Shown: one piece after another, positions 7,796 to 16,727 of the stretch
Position numbering within the stretch: position 1 is the first letter of the stretch
How the letters are laid out: every line of letters starts with the position of its first letter
Assembly (NCBI GenBank): GCA_013153235.1
Contig: JAADEU010000023.1
Span: forward strand, 1 to 30,228
DNA: 30,228 bases
Reading direction: 5' to 3'
Source of the DNA: Aquificota bacterium
GTDB taxonomy: Bacteria; Aquificota; Aquificia; Aquificales; Hydrogenothermaceae
Made by a program: the position numbers and the translations under genes
Notes under the pieces: generated by a model
The model's database searches: none
Told to the model about the DNA's origin: nothing
Seen by the model: only the letters and a program-made list of their open reading frames with translations

Positions 7796-9928
7796 TTATT
7801 CAAAGAGGAATTTGTTCTTTGGTTTGTCCCCTTCTTTTACCTCTTTCAGGGAAACCTTCGCCCTTCCCTGCTCGTCTATATCAATAACCTTAACTGTCAG
7901 GACGTCGCCAACCTTTATCTTATCTTTTGCAGACCTTACCCTTTCAGGGGAAATCTGTGAAACGTGGAGGAGTGAGAGTTTTCCTGGAAGCAGCTCAACA
8001 AAGGCACCGTAATCCTCAACCCTTGTGACCTTACCCATGTAAACCTCGCCAAGCTCAATATCCATAATCAGCTCTTCTATCATCTGTCTTGCCTTCTCTC
8101 CGCTCTCACCGTCCACTGCGTATATTCTCACAAGACCGTCAGGCTGGAGGTCAACCTTGACACCTGTTTCTTCAATGATTTTCTTAATGTTCTTTCCAGA
8201 TGGACCGATGATAACAGGTATCTTCTCTGGAAGAACCCTCATTGTTATAATCTTAGGAGCATGTGGAGAGAGTTCAGGCCTTGGCTGCGGCATAGCCTCG
8301 TACATAAGGTCAAGTATGTACAGCCTTGCCTTTTTGGCCTGTTCGAGGGCTTCCTGAAGAATCTCCTTAGTAAGCCCTTTTATCTTAATATCCATCTGGA
8401 TAGATGTGACACCGTCCCTCGTACCGGCCACCTTAAAGTCCATATCACCCAGATGGTCTTCATCTCCCAGTATGTCTGTGAGTATCACATACTCATCCTC
8501 TTCCTTAAGCAGTCCCATTGCAATACCGGCAACATGCTTTTTCATAGGAACACCGGCATCAAACAGTGAAAGGGACGCACCGCAGACTGTTGCCATGGAT
8601 GTTGAGCCGTTTGATTCTAAAATCTCAGAAACAACCCTTATAACGTAAGGGAACTCCTCTTCAGGTGGTATGAGTGGCTCAATGGCCCTTTCTGCAAGGT
8701 TTCCGTGTCCTATTTCCCTCCTTGATGGAGCCCGTGGAGGTCTCGCCTCTCCAACACTGAAAGGCGGGAAGTTATAGTGGAGCATAAACCTTTTCTTTTC
8801 TTCCCCTTCTTCTATACTTTCCTCTATCTGCTCCTCACCTGGAGCCCCCAGGGTAGTGGCAACAAATGCCTGAGTCTGTCCTCTTGTGAATATGGCAGAG
8901 CCGTGTATTCTTGGGAACAGTCCTGTTCTAATCCATATAGGTCTTATCTCATCAGGCTTTCTACCGTCAATTCTGACCTTTTCTTTAAGGACCTTCTCCC
9001 TCATTACAGAGGAGACAATATCCTTGTATATTGTTTCAATCTTTTTCTCTTTTCCTTCAGGAACCTCAATCTGGGATACGGCTTCCTCAAATATCTCTGA
9101 GAGCTTTTTCCTTCTTTCCTTTTTGTCCAGAATATTAAGTGCTTCCCTGACCTTATCCTTTACAAGCTGCTCAAGCTGCTGCTGGAGCTGGAGGTCAACC
9201 TCATCTGTTTCAACAACTATCTTTTCTTTGCCACCGGCCTTTTCCCTCAGTTCTTCCTGTATGTCTATCAGCTTTTTAATCTCGTCATGGGCAAACATTA
9301 TGGCGTCAAGGATTACTTCTTCAGAAACCTCCTCACTGCCACCTTCCACCATCACAATGGCATCCTTTGAACCTGCAACGACAATATCAATGTCGGATTC
9401 GTTCCTCTGCTGGTAGGTTGGGTTTGCGATAAACTGTCCGTTAACCCTTGCAACCCTCACACCTGCTATGGGTCCTTCGAATGGTGCTTCGGACAGGTGG
9501 AGTGCAGCCGAGGCTCCTACTATTGCCAGAACGTCAGGGTCGTATTTATCATCTGCAGAAAGGGTCATTGCAGTAATGACCACATCGTTGAAAAAGCCCT
9601 TTGGGAACATAGGTCTGATAGGTCTGTCTATCAGCCTTGATACCAGGATTTCCCTGACGCTTGGCTTTCCTTCCCTTTTGACAAATCCACCGGGGATTTT
9701 ACCGTAAGCGTATGTCTTTTCCCTGTATTCAACAGTCAGGGGGAAGAAATCTATGTCTGCCTGGGGTTCCTCAGATACGACAGCTGCAACCAGAACAGCC
9801 GTTTCCCCCTGTCTTACAATTACAGCTCCACTTGCCTGTTTCGCTATATAGTCCGTTTCTATCGTTAACGGTTCTCCGTTGACCTCTGTACCAACCTTTA
9901 CTACGGTAATTTCCCCTACTTCACCCAT
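7796..9928 (-). CDS. pnp: Polyribonucleotide nucleotidyltransferase (PNPase)
   Basis: PNPase is a trimeric 3'-5' phosphorolytic exoribonuclease. The 710-residue protein has two RNase PH domains: the first with 'KIPGGFVKREGKPSVREIL' and 'SRLIDRPIRPMFPKGF', the second with RDGVTSIQMDIKIKG near the active-site Asp. An alpha-helical linker lies between them. A KH domain (VIIGPSGKNIKKIIEETG, about 565-625) and an S1 domain ('GEVYMGKVTRVEDYGAFVEL', about 632-700) follow. Length and order are normal. Its ATG shares one base with the rpsO stop (TAATG), so translation is coupled to rpsO, the classical rpsO-pnp pairing. Confidence 0.97.
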   Translation of the reverse strand: MGEVGEITVVKVGTEVNGEPLTIETDYIAKQASGAVIVRQGETAVLVAAVVSEEPQADIDFFPLTVEYREKTYAYGKIPGGFVKREGKPSVREILVSRLIDRPIRPMFPKGFFNDVVITAMTLSADDKYDPDVLAIVGASAALHLSEAPFEGPIAGVRVARVNGQFIANPTYQQRNESDIDIVVAGSKDAIVMVEGGSEEVSEEVILDAIMFAHDEIKKLIDIQEELREKAGGKEKIVVETDEVDLQLQQQLEQLVKDKVREALNILDKKERRKKLSEIFEEAVSQIEVPEGKEKKIETIYKDIVSSVMREKVLKEKVRIDGRKPDEIRPIWIRTGLFPRIHGSAIFTRGQTQAFVATTLGAPGEEQIEESIEEGEEKKRFMLHYNFPPFSVGEARPPRAPSRREIGHGNLAERAIEPLIPPEEEFPYVIRVVSEILESNGSTSMATVCGASLSLFDAGVPMKKHVAGIAMGLLKEEDEYVILTDILGDEDHLGDMDFKVAGTRDGVTSIQMDIKIKGLTKEILQEALEQAKKARLYILDLMYEAMPQPRPELSPHAPKIITMRVLPEKIPVIIGPSGKNIKKIIEETGVKVDLQPDGLVRIYAVDGESGEKARQMIEELIMDIELGEVYMGKVTRVEDYGAFVELLPGKLSLLHVSQISPERVRSAKDKIKVGDVLTVKVIDIDEQGRAKVSLKEVKEGDKPKNKFLFE

Positions 9929-10212
9929 TACTTATCTCCAGTTGTTTCTCTTATTCCAAGTTCTTCTACAATCTGCTGGTATCTCTCAGGATTTTTTCTC
10001 TTGAGGTAGTTGAGGAGTTTTCTCCTCTTGTTAACCATACCGATAAGACCCCTTCTTGAGTGGAGGTCCTTTTTGTTTGCCTTGATGTGCTCTGTCAGGT
10101 TTTTGATTCTCTCTGTGAGGATTGCAATCTGAACCTCTGGAGAACCTGTGTCCCCTTCAAACCTTCCAAATTTCTTTATAAGCTCCTGCTTTTTCTCAGC
10201 TGTAATAGACAT
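9928..10212 (-). CDS. rpsO: 30S ribosomal protein S15
   Basis: S15 is a primary 16S rRNA-binding protein of the small subunit. The sequence carries the conserved blocks GDTGSPEVQIA, 'LTEHIKANKKDLHSRRGL' and 'KRRKLLNYLKRKNPERY'. The ATG at 10210-10212 is preferred; it has an AGGAGG nine bases upstream. A TTG two codons earlier is in frame but too close to that box. It is followed with a 1-base overlap by pnp and is preceded by a 120-base leader with its own promoter-like box. That leader would be the place for S15 autoregulation, which is known in other bacteria but not demonstrated here. Confidence 0.97.
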   Translation of the reverse strand: MSITAEKKQELIKKFGRFEGDTGSPEVQIAILTERIKNLTEHIKANKKDLHSRRGLIGMVNKRRKLLNYLKRKNPERYQQIVEELGIRETTGDK

Positions 10213-10259
10213 TAACAAAAACCTCCTGAAAACTGTTTTTTGATTTTTAACAAAAAAGA

Positions 10260-10265
10260 ATTATA
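10260..10265 (-). promoter_or_regulatory. Extended -10 box of the rpsO-pnp promoter
   Basis: On the minus strand the gap after lpxD contains TGTTATAAT, a perfect TATAAT with the TGn extension, about 48 bases before the rpsO start. No good -35 hexamer is found at 16-18 bases; the extended -10 could make up for that. Between this box and the lpxD stop lies an A/T-only inverted repeat (TATATATAA/TTTATATAT, about 10295-10316), which may form a weak hairpin but lacks the GC stem of a normal terminator. Confidence 0.55.
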
Positions 10266-10332
10266 ACACAAAATCTGAAGGAGAATCAGAGGGTTATATA
10301 TAATTCTTTATATATCACACCCCGGAAAAATT

Positions 10333-11313
10333 TCAAGACTGCTTCAGCTTTTTTATTATCTCAGGGAGTTTGTACAGGTAGAACATCACCTTCTTCCATT
10401 TTGACCACTCTATAGCCTGTAGTCCTGAACCGTAAACTTTATTGGGTTCCAGGTCTTTTCCCACACCTGATTTGGCAGTTACAATCACGTTATCACCGAT
10501 TGTGATATGGTCTGCAACACCTACCTGTCCTGCCAGTATCACGTTCTTACCGATTTTTGTACTGCCTGCAATACCAACCTGTGAAACCAGAATGGTATTC
10601 TCACCTACATAACAGTTATGGGCAATCATGACAAGATTATCAATCTTCGTACCTTCCTTTATTACCGTCTCATCAACCATCGCCCTGTCTATTGTTGTGT
10701 TTGCACCTATCTCAACATTATCCTCTATAACCACCCTTCCAACATGGGGTATCTTCCTGTGCTTTCCATCCTCCTGGTAGTATCCAAAACCGTCCCCTGC
10801 TATTACACACCCTGAGTGTATTATCACATTTCTACCAATCCGGGTATCCCTGTATATGACAACATTCGGGTATATGATACTCCCTTCACCTATTGATGTG
10901 TTTTTTCCTATATAACAGCCAGGGTATATCCTGACCCTATCACCTATTTTCACATCCTCCTCTACAACGGCAAAATCCCCTATATAAACATCACTGCCTA
11001 TCTGTGCTTTTTCAGATACGGATGCTCTGGGGGATATTCCTGAAGGGAGTTCCTCTGCATAAAACAGTTCCAGCAGTTTATAAAAAACATTCTGGGGATT
11101 TTTTACAACAATCTGGGGTATGTCTATATCAAGTTCCTCAGGAACAAGGACGGCTGATGCCTCTGAGTTTTTAAGTGCCTCCAGATGTTTCCTGTCTGCA
11201 AGGAAGGTCAGGTCACCTTCACGGGCGGAGGATATACTTTTTAGACCTTTTATCTCCCTGTCCTCACCTACCAGTTTTCCGCCAAACTCCTGTGCAATCT
11301 GTGAAAGCTTCAC
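10333..11313 (-). CDS. lpxD: UDP-3-O-acylglucosamine N-acyltransferase LpxD
   Basis: LpxD adds the second hydroxyacyl chain during lipid A synthesis. The protein begins with the uridine-binding domain (about 1-95, SAREGDLTFLADRKHLEAL). A left-handed beta-helix of hexapeptide repeats follows (about 100-290, for example IGDRVRIYPGCYIGKNTSIG), with the catalytic His region in SGCVIAGDGFGYYQ and MIAHNCYVGEN. A C-terminal helix closes it. The 326-residue length is near normal. The start is GTG in a GTGA overlap with the skp stop, with GGGGAG upstream. The order bamA-skp-lpxD is the same as in Proteobacteria, where lpxD is followed by fabZ-lpxA; here rpsO-pnp follows instead. Confidence 0.96.
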   Translation of the reverse strand: MKLSQIAQEFGGKLVGEDREIKGLKSISSAREGDLTFLADRKHLEALKNSEASAVLVPEELDIDIPQIVVKNPQNVFYKLLELFYAEELPSGISPRASVSEKAQIGSDVYIGDFAVVEEDVKIGDRVRIYPGCYIGKNTSIGEGSIIYPNVVIYRDTRIGRNVIIHSGCVIAGDGFGYYQEDGKHRKIPHVGRVVIEDNVEIGANTTIDRAMVDETVIKEGTKIDNLVMIAHNCYVGENTILVSQVGIAGSTKIGKNVILAGQVGVADHITIGDNVIVTAKSGVGKDLEPNKVYGSGLQAIEWSKWKKVMFYLYKLPEIIKKLKQS

Positions 11314-11810
11314 TTTGTCTCCCCATCCAGCATTTTGAGTATATGGTCGGTAATATCAATGGCCGTATCGTGGTAAATAACCCCACCTATTGCGCCACCT
11401 ACAAACACAAGGTCTATGTTGTGCTGTTTTGCGTACTTTTCAGTTACCTTTCTGATTTCTTTTATAAGCTCCCTTTCAGCCTTTGCTTTCATCTGGGAAA
11501 GCTCTTTTTCTGCTTCCTGCTGTATCTCAAGTCCCCTGGCTTTTATTTCTGCCAGTTCTTTTCTTTTTTTATCCTTCGCCTCCTCACTTAAAACAGGGGA
11601 GCTCAGCTGTTTTTCCAGCTCAGCGATTTTTTTATCAATCTCGTCCAGTTTTTTCTGGTAATAAGCCACCTTGTCCTGTATTTCCTTTTTGTACTCCTGT
11701 CCCTTTTTAGACTGGTTCATAACCTTTTGAACATCAACAAAGGCTATGTTCTGGGCATAAACCCCTGTTACAGCCACAAGTAAGATAAGTATAGAAAGTA
11801 ACCTTGCCAT
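11310..11810 (-). CDS. skp: Periplasmic chaperone Skp/OmpH family
   Basis: Skp holds unfolded outer-membrane proteins in the periplasm on their way to BamA. It has a signal peptide (about 1-19, ending VYA before QN), then the start of the body IAFVDVQKVM typical of OmpH. Long charged coiled-coil helices follow (about 35-125), forming the tentacles of the trimer, and a C-terminal strand (IDLVFVGGAIGGVIYH) closes the body. The 166-residue length is normal. Start ATG has GGAGG in front. It lies 24 bases after bamA and overlaps lpxD by 4 bases, which fits joint expression for outer-membrane assembly. Confidence 0.92.
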   Translation of the reverse strand: MARLLSILILLVAVTGVYAQNIAFVDVQKVMNQSKKGQEYKKEIQDKVAYYQKKLDEIDKKIAELEKQLSSPVLSEEAKDKKRKELAEIKARGLEIQQEAEKELSQMKAKAERELIKEIRKVTEKYAKQHNIDLVFVGGAIGGVIYHDTAIDITDHILKMLDGETK

Positions 11811-11834
11811 AGTATCCTCCAGTATTAACCTTTT

Positions 11835-14207
11835 TTAGAAAAATGTTCCGAGAACAAACCCTATCCTTGAGCTGCCTACCCCCGGTGGAGGGTTCAGCAC
11901 CTTTCCATAGTATATATCAATAGGAGCCATAGGTGTAACTATTTTCAGACCAACACCAACAGAGTAGTACAGGTCAGAAAATGGGCTTCCTGAGTTATAT
12001 CCTTTACCCATATCTGTAAATATGTATCCCCACAGGAACCTTTCTGCTATAGGATGGGATGCCTGGAAGTTAAATACTACCTGCTGTTTTGCCCCTATAG
12101 GGTCGTAGTTCTGGTCGTATGGTCCTGCCATACCGTAATCAAAACCCCTTATGGAAAAATCACCACCAACGAAGAAGTACTCATCAAGGGGTATTTTGTC
12201 GTTCATTTTCTCAACTATACCGTATCTTGCCTTGAATGACAGTACCCAGTCTGTATAAAACAGTTTGTCAGGTATGAACCTTGAGTATGAAAAGCTGGTT
12301 TTATAGAACCCTCTGGTTCCATATCCAACCTTAAACGTAATACTGAAGTTGCTTCCCCTTGTTGGGAGTATAGGATTATCCACATCGGACCTTGTAAAGT
12401 TCAGGAATGTGGAAACAAGATTGTAGGAACCTGCCTGGTCTTTAATTCTCTGTGGTGCATCCTCGGTTATATCCTTGTATTTACCCCTTTCTATGGTAAT
12501 ACCTGTTCCAACCCTCCAGTATTCAGAAAGCTCCCAGGACAGAGTTGGGGAGAATCCCTGTTTCACAGATACAAATGTTGTGTAATCGATATACCTGTCA
12601 TACAGGGAAAAGCCGAGATTAACAGGTTTATAGAATGCCCATCTGTGGAGATAAGAAATCTCGTTATTCCTGTAGGTTGAGCCCACTGTAAAGGATATAC
12701 TTGCCGTATCTCCTGTTCCCATAAAGTTCCCCTTCCTCAGGGACAGGAAGAACGAAAGGCCCGTAAGCTGGCTGTACCCTGCTCCTACAGAAATCTGACC
12801 TGTAAACCTCTCCTGAACCTTTACATCAACATCCAGTTTACCCTTATCCTTAACGTGTGGGTCAAATCCAATGGCATTGTAAAACCCCAAGGCATACAGT
12901 CTTGACTGGGAACGGTAAAGGTCCTGTCTTCTGAAAAGGTCCCCGGGGGCGAATCTCAACTCCCGTCTTATTACATAATCCCTTGATTCGTAGTTTCCGG
13001 ATATATCTATCTTGTCTACATAGAAAATCTCACCAGGCTGTATGTCGTAAACAACCTTTACTTTCTTATTTTCCTTATCCAGTATTTTGTCAACATAAAC
13101 CATTGCAAATATGAAGCCCAGGTCTGTGTACTTATCAAGTACCTCCTTTTTGAGTCTCTCTATTACCTCTCCGTTATAGTACTGGCCTATCTTCAGGTCG
13201 TCTTTAAATCTTTTTAACAGCTCATCATCTGTATAGTAATTGTTATTTTTAAATTCTATTCCGGACAGCCTGTATCTGGGGCCTTCTTTTATTCTGATGG
13301 TTATGTAATACTCCTCACCGTTTTTAAGCTCTATCTGGGGTTTGCTTACCTGAACCTCAAAAAATCCCCTGTTTATGTAAAGGTCTCTGATTCTGTCTAT
13401 ATCCTCATATAAAGCATCTTTTTTGAGCCTTGGATGGAAACGGAGCTTCCAGATGGAACGCTCCTTCGTTTCCATAACATCCTTTATATCATCCTCATCT
13501 ATCTGCTTATTGCCTACAATGGTTATCTTTTTGACATAGGCCCTCTGACCCTCGTCTATTTTGAACACGAGAGTATTTCCCCTAAAGTAGTAACTTACCT
13601 TCACGTTGTAAAACCCCTCTTTTTCGTATTTATCCTTTATCGCCTTTACCATTTTGTTAATCTCATCAATGGAAAATACCCTTCCAAGACCCCTCCTGAT
13701 GGAAGCCATCTTCTCAGCCAGTTCAGGTCCCAGTGTGGAAAATGGTATGGCTCCTCCTGATTCAAGCCTCTCTTTTGTCTGGATGCCAAGGACCTGCATA
13801 AGGTCCTCGTCTGAAATCTCATCGTTTCCTTCAAACTCTATTTTCTGGACAACAGGGAGCTCCTCAAACACAAAAATCAGGTCAATCCCGTTTTCCGTGT
13901 ACCGTGTGTAGGTCTCTATATCCCTGAAATAACCGAGTTTGTACAGGTCCCTCAGGATATTGACAACGTTGTCCCTGGTTACAATAGCCCCTTTACCGAT
14001 GGTAATCAGAGGATAGATAAGCTGTGGATTTACGTATTTAAGGCCTTTTATCTCTATTTTCCTCAGTCTGTAAACCTTTTTTACTTCCTCGGAGATTTTA
14101 CCGGGTTTTAGCTGGGTTGATGAATCTGTCTGGGCATTTGAAAAAGGGGATATAAAAAGAAACAAAATAAAAAGCAGGGGAAAGAAAACCCCTGCCAGAC
14201 TTTTTAT
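11835..14207 (-). CDS. bamA: Outer membrane protein assembly factor BamA, apparent ATA start
   Basis: BamA is the central beta-barrel that folds proteins into the outer membrane. After a signal peptide there are five POTRA repeats (about 40-430; for example 'LRKIEIKGLKYVNPQLIYPL' and KITIVGNKQIDEDDI), then a 16-strand barrel. The barrel carries the L6 loop motif (SIRGFDYG) and ends in a terminal Phe. The start is odd. The open frame extends 89 codons upstream inside clpC, with no ATG/GTG/TTG between 14472 and a TTG inside the signal peptide. The only place that gives a normal signal peptide (Lys-Ser-Leu-Ala then a hydrophobic core ending in NAQ) is the ATA at 14205-14207, overlapping the clpC stop as ATAA. 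Coordinates assume this start. The length from it, 790 residues, fits the family. Confidence 0.9.
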   Translation of the reverse strand: MKSLAGVFFPLLFILFLFISPFSNAQTDSSTQLKPGKISEEVKKVYRLRKIEIKGLKYVNPQLIYPLITIGKGAIVTRDNVVNILRDLYKLGYFRDIETYTRYTENGIDLIFVFEELPVVQKIEFEGNDEISDEDLMQVLGIQTKERLESGGAIPFSTLGPELAEKMASIRRGLGRVFSIDEINKMVKAIKDKYEKEGFYNVKVSYYFRGNTLVFKIDEGQRAYVKKITIVGNKQIDEDDIKDVMETKERSIWKLRFHPRLKKDALYEDIDRIRDLYINRGFFEVQVSKPQIELKNGEEYYITIRIKEGPRYRLSGIEFKNNNYYTDDELLKRFKDDLKIGQYYNGEVIERLKKEVLDKYTDLGFIFAMVYVDKILDKENKKVKVVYDIQPGEIFYVDKIDISGNYESRDYVIRRELRFAPGDLFRRQDLYRSQSRLYALGFYNAIGFDPHVKDKGKLDVDVKVQERFTGQISVGAGYSQLTGLSFFLSLRKGNFMGTGDTASISFTVGSTYRNNEISYLHRWAFYKPVNLGFSLYDRYIDYTTFVSVKQGFSPTLSWELSEYWRVGTGITIERGKYKDITEDAPQRIKDQAGSYNLVSTFLNFTRSDVDNPILPTRGSNFSITFKVGYGTRGFYKTSFSYSRFIPDKLFYTDWVLSFKARYGIVEKMNDKIPLDEYFFVGGDFSIRGFDYGMAGPYDQNYDPIGAKQQVVFNFQASHPIAERFLWGYIFTDMGKGYNSGSPFSDLYYSVGVGLKIVTPMAPIDIYYGKVLNPPPGVGSSRIGFVLGTFF

Positions 14208-16660
14208 GCTGTTGCCACTTCTTTTTCTTTCTTTTTGGAACTTTTCTGGGTTTTTGGTTTTTTCACCTTTATACCAACGGAACCATCCTTCTTGATAACA
14301 ACCTCTGCCACTGAACCGGCTGGTAATTTCCCTTTCAGGATTTCCTCTGCCAGCAGGTCTTCCACCAGTGACTGGAGGGCTCTCTTTATTGACCTTGCTC
14401 CAAATTCCGGTTTGAACTCTTTCTCTATCAGGTAGTCTACGAACTTTCTGGACAGCTTTACAGTAATTCCCCATTCCTTCAGCCTTTTGTTAATCTCCTT
14501 AAGTTGTATATCAATTATACCTTTCATAACCTCTTTGTCCAGAGGTTTAAATACAATAATCTCATCAAGCCTGTTCAGGAATTCAGGGCTGAAATGCTTT
14601 TTCACCTGCTGAAGGACGTTCTTTTTCATCTCCTCATAGTCCAGCATTCCGGACTTCTGTTCAAACCCCAGTCTTCCAGACTCAAGTATCAGTCTGGCCC
14701 CAAGGTTTGAGGTCATAATTATTATCGTATTGCTGAAATCAACAACCCTTCCAAATGAGTCTGTAAGTCTGCCGTCATCAAAAATCTGGAGGAAGATATT
14801 GAACACATCTGGATGGGCCTTTTCTATCTCATCAAACAGTATCACAGAGTACGGTCTTCTTCTTACAGCCTCTGTCAGCTGACCACCCTCTTCGTATCCA
14901 ACGTACCCTGGAGGTGCCCCAACAAGTCTGGACACCGTGTGCTTCTCCATATATTCGGACATATCAAACCTAATCAGGGCTTCTTCCGTTCCAAACAGGT
15001 ACTCTGCAAGGGCCTTTGCCGTTTCTGTTTTACCGACACCTGTTGGCCCAAGGAACATGAACACACCGATTGGTCTGTGGGTACCTTTCAGCCCAACGCT
15101 GTTCCTTCTTATTGCCTTTGCTATCGCCTCTATAGCCTCATTCTGGTCAACAACCCTTTTGTGGAGCTCTTCCTCAATGTGGAGGAGTTTTTCCGCCTGT
15201 GTTTCTGTGAGTCTTGCCACAGGTATACCTGTCCATTTGGCAACTACCCTTGCTATATCCTCATCTTTGACCTTTGGTTTCTTGACCTTTTTCTTTTCCT
15301 TCCACTCAGCCTTCAGTGTCTCAAATTTTGCCCTGAGTTTCAGTTCCTCATCCCTGAGTTTGGCAGCCTTCTCAAAGTCCTGCTCCCTTGCTGCCACAGC
15401 CTTTTCTTCCTCTATCTTCTTGATTCTCTCCTCTATCTTCCTGAGTTTAGGAGGCAGTTCCATCTCCCTGATTCTTACCCATGCCCCTGCTTCATCTATA
15501 AGGTCTATAGCCTTATCTGGGAGCTGTCTGTCTGTTATGTATTTGACAGAGTAGTCCACCGCCTTTTCTATGGCTGATTTTGTGTACTCAACCTCGTGGA
15601 ACTCCTCAAACTTCTTCTTAAGACCCATCAGTATCTTTATTGTATCCTCAGGTGTAGGTGGTTCCACCAGTACAGGCTGGAATCTTCTTTCCAGTGCCCC
15701 GTCCTTTTCAATGTACTTTCTGTACTCATCTATAGTGGTTGCACCTATTACCTGTATCTCTCCCCTTGCAAGTGCAGGTTTGAGCATATTTGAAGCATCA
15801 ATGGAACCTTCTGCAGCCCCTGCTCCAACAAGTGTATGGAGCTCGTCTATAAACAGGATAATATACGGAGCCTTCTCCAGCTCTTTCAGTATGTTCTTCA
15901 GTCTTTCCTCAAACTGTCCCCTGTATTTTGTGCCTGCCACAAGGGCAGCAAGGTCCAGTGCAACAATTCTCTTTGACTGGAGAGGTTCAGGGACTTCCTT
16001 GTTTGCAATTCTCTGGGCAAGCCCCTCAACTATAGATGTCTTTCCAACACCAGGCTCACCTATCAGAACAGGGTTGTTTTTTCTCCTCCTTGAGAGTATC
16101 TGAATCACCCTGTCTATCTCTTTATCCCTGCCTATAACAGGGTCAAGTTTTCCTTCCCTGGCAAGGACCGTAAGGTCCCTTGAAAATCTATCGATATTCG
16201 GTGTGGGTACCTGTTTGACCTGTTCCTGTGGAGGAATTTCTCCAAGTATCTGGAGTATTTCTTTCCTTATTGAGTACTCATCTATTCCAAATCCCCTGAG
16301 TACCCTTCCACCAAGACCTGTTTTTTCCCTGACAATACCTATAAGCAGATGCTCAGGTCCCACAAACTGGTGGTGGAGAATTCTTGCCTCTTCAACGGCA
16401 AATTCCAGTACCCTTTTTGCATCAGGTGCAAACAGTACCTCACCTGAATGACTTCCGTGGACCATCTGGGATGTGAGTGTTCTCTTTACTTTATCAACAG
16501 TCAGTCCAAATCTTGATAGAACCAGAACAGGTATATCCTCCTCCTCTAAAAGTGAAAGGAGTAGATGCTCACTTCCCAGGTAGTTACTTTTGTATTCAAG
16601 TGCTTTTTCCCTTGCGTTCAGTATTACCTTTCTTGCCCTTTCTGTAAATTTCTCAAACAT
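14204..16660 (-). CDS. clpC: ATP-dependent Clp protease ATPase subunit ClpC
   Basis: ClpC is an AAA+ unfoldase that feeds substrates to ClpP. It has a Clp-N double repeat (1-145), the D1 AAA+ domain (Walker A GEPGVGKTS, Walker B IILFIDELH) and a middle domain with a UVR motif (about 410-440, EQDFEKAAKLRDEELKLRAK). The D2 AAA+ domain follows (GPTGVGKTE, VILFDEIEKAHPDV), with a LGFEQ loop that matches the ClpP-docking position. A Lys-rich tail ends the protein. The UVR motif and 818-residue length point to ClpC rather than ClpA or ClpB. Start ATG has AGAGGTG upstream. The stop TAA overlaps the bamA start region, so clpC and bamA share a transcript; this links a stress unfoldase with outer-membrane assembly. 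Confidence 0.95.
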   Translation of the reverse strand: MFEKFTERARKVILNAREKALEYKSNYLGSEHLLLSLLEEEDIPVLVLSRFGLTVDKVKRTLTSQMVHGSHSGEVLFAPDAKRVLEFAVEEARILHHQFVGPEHLLIGIVREKTGLGGRVLRGFGIDEYSIRKEILQILGEIPPQEQVKQVPTPNIDRFSRDLTVLAREGKLDPVIGRDKEIDRVIQILSRRRKNNPVLIGEPGVGKTSIVEGLAQRIANKEVPEPLQSKRIVALDLAALVAGTKYRGQFEERLKNILKELEKAPYIILFIDELHTLVGAGAAEGSIDASNMLKPALARGEIQVIGATTIDEYRKYIEKDGALERRFQPVLVEPPTPEDTIKILMGLKKKFEEFHEVEYTKSAIEKAVDYSVKYITDRQLPDKAIDLIDEAGAWVRIREMELPPKLRKIEERIKKIEEEKAVAAREQDFEKAAKLRDEELKLRAKFETLKAEWKEKKKVKKPKVKDEDIARVVAKWTGIPVARLTETQAEKLLHIEEELHKRVVDQNEAIEAIAKAIRRNSVGLKGTHRPIGVFMFLGPTGVGKTETAKALAEYLFGTEEALIRFDMSEYMEKHTVSRLVGAPPGYVGYEEGGQLTEAVRRRPYSVILFDEIEKAHPDVFNIFLQIFDDGRLTDSFGRVVDFSNTIIIMTSNLGARLILESGRLGFEQKSGMLDYEEMKKNVLQQVKKHFSPEFLNRLDEIIVFKPLDKEVMKGIIDIQLKEINKRLKEWGITVKLSRKFVDYLIEKEFKPEFGARSIKRALQSLVEDLLAEEILKGKLPAGSVAEVVIKKDGSVGIKVKKPKTQKSSKKKEKEVATA

Positions 16661-16691
16661 ATCTAAACACCTCTATTGTTTTCTTTTTTAA

Positions 16692-16720
16692 ATTTAGCCC
16701 AATAAATTTATACCTGACAA
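16692..16720 (-). promoter_or_regulatory. Possible sigma-70-type promoter for clpC-bamA-skp-lpxD
   Basis: In the lolD-clpC gap the minus strand reads TTGTCA, 17 bases, CTAAAT, a fair -35/-10 pair about 32 bases before the clpC ATG. The region is very A/T-rich, so chance matches are likely. No inverted repeat resembling a CIRCE or other heat-shock operator was seen here. Confidence 0.35.
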
Positions 16721-16727
16721 AAATTTT

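Noticed and set aside
8886..9416. Plus-strand frame of 176 codons opposite pnp
   Set aside because: Ser/Thr-rich antisense translation of conserved PNPase codons; no start signal.
10295..10316. A/T-only inverted repeat after lpxD considered as a terminator
   Set aside because: There is no GC stem and no T tract; it is more likely part of the promoter/leader region.
14208..14474. Upstream extension of the bamA frame (89 codons)
   Set aside because: It overlaps the clpC D2 domain, is rich in Arg/Lys/Gly and would place the signal peptide far from the N-terminus.
14813..15577. Long plus-strand open frames (up to 254 codons) opposite clpC
   Set aside because: They lie wholly antisense to a well-conserved gene, are rich in Ser/Cys/Phe/Leu and have no ribosome site or recognisable domain; they are products of the codon bias of clpC.
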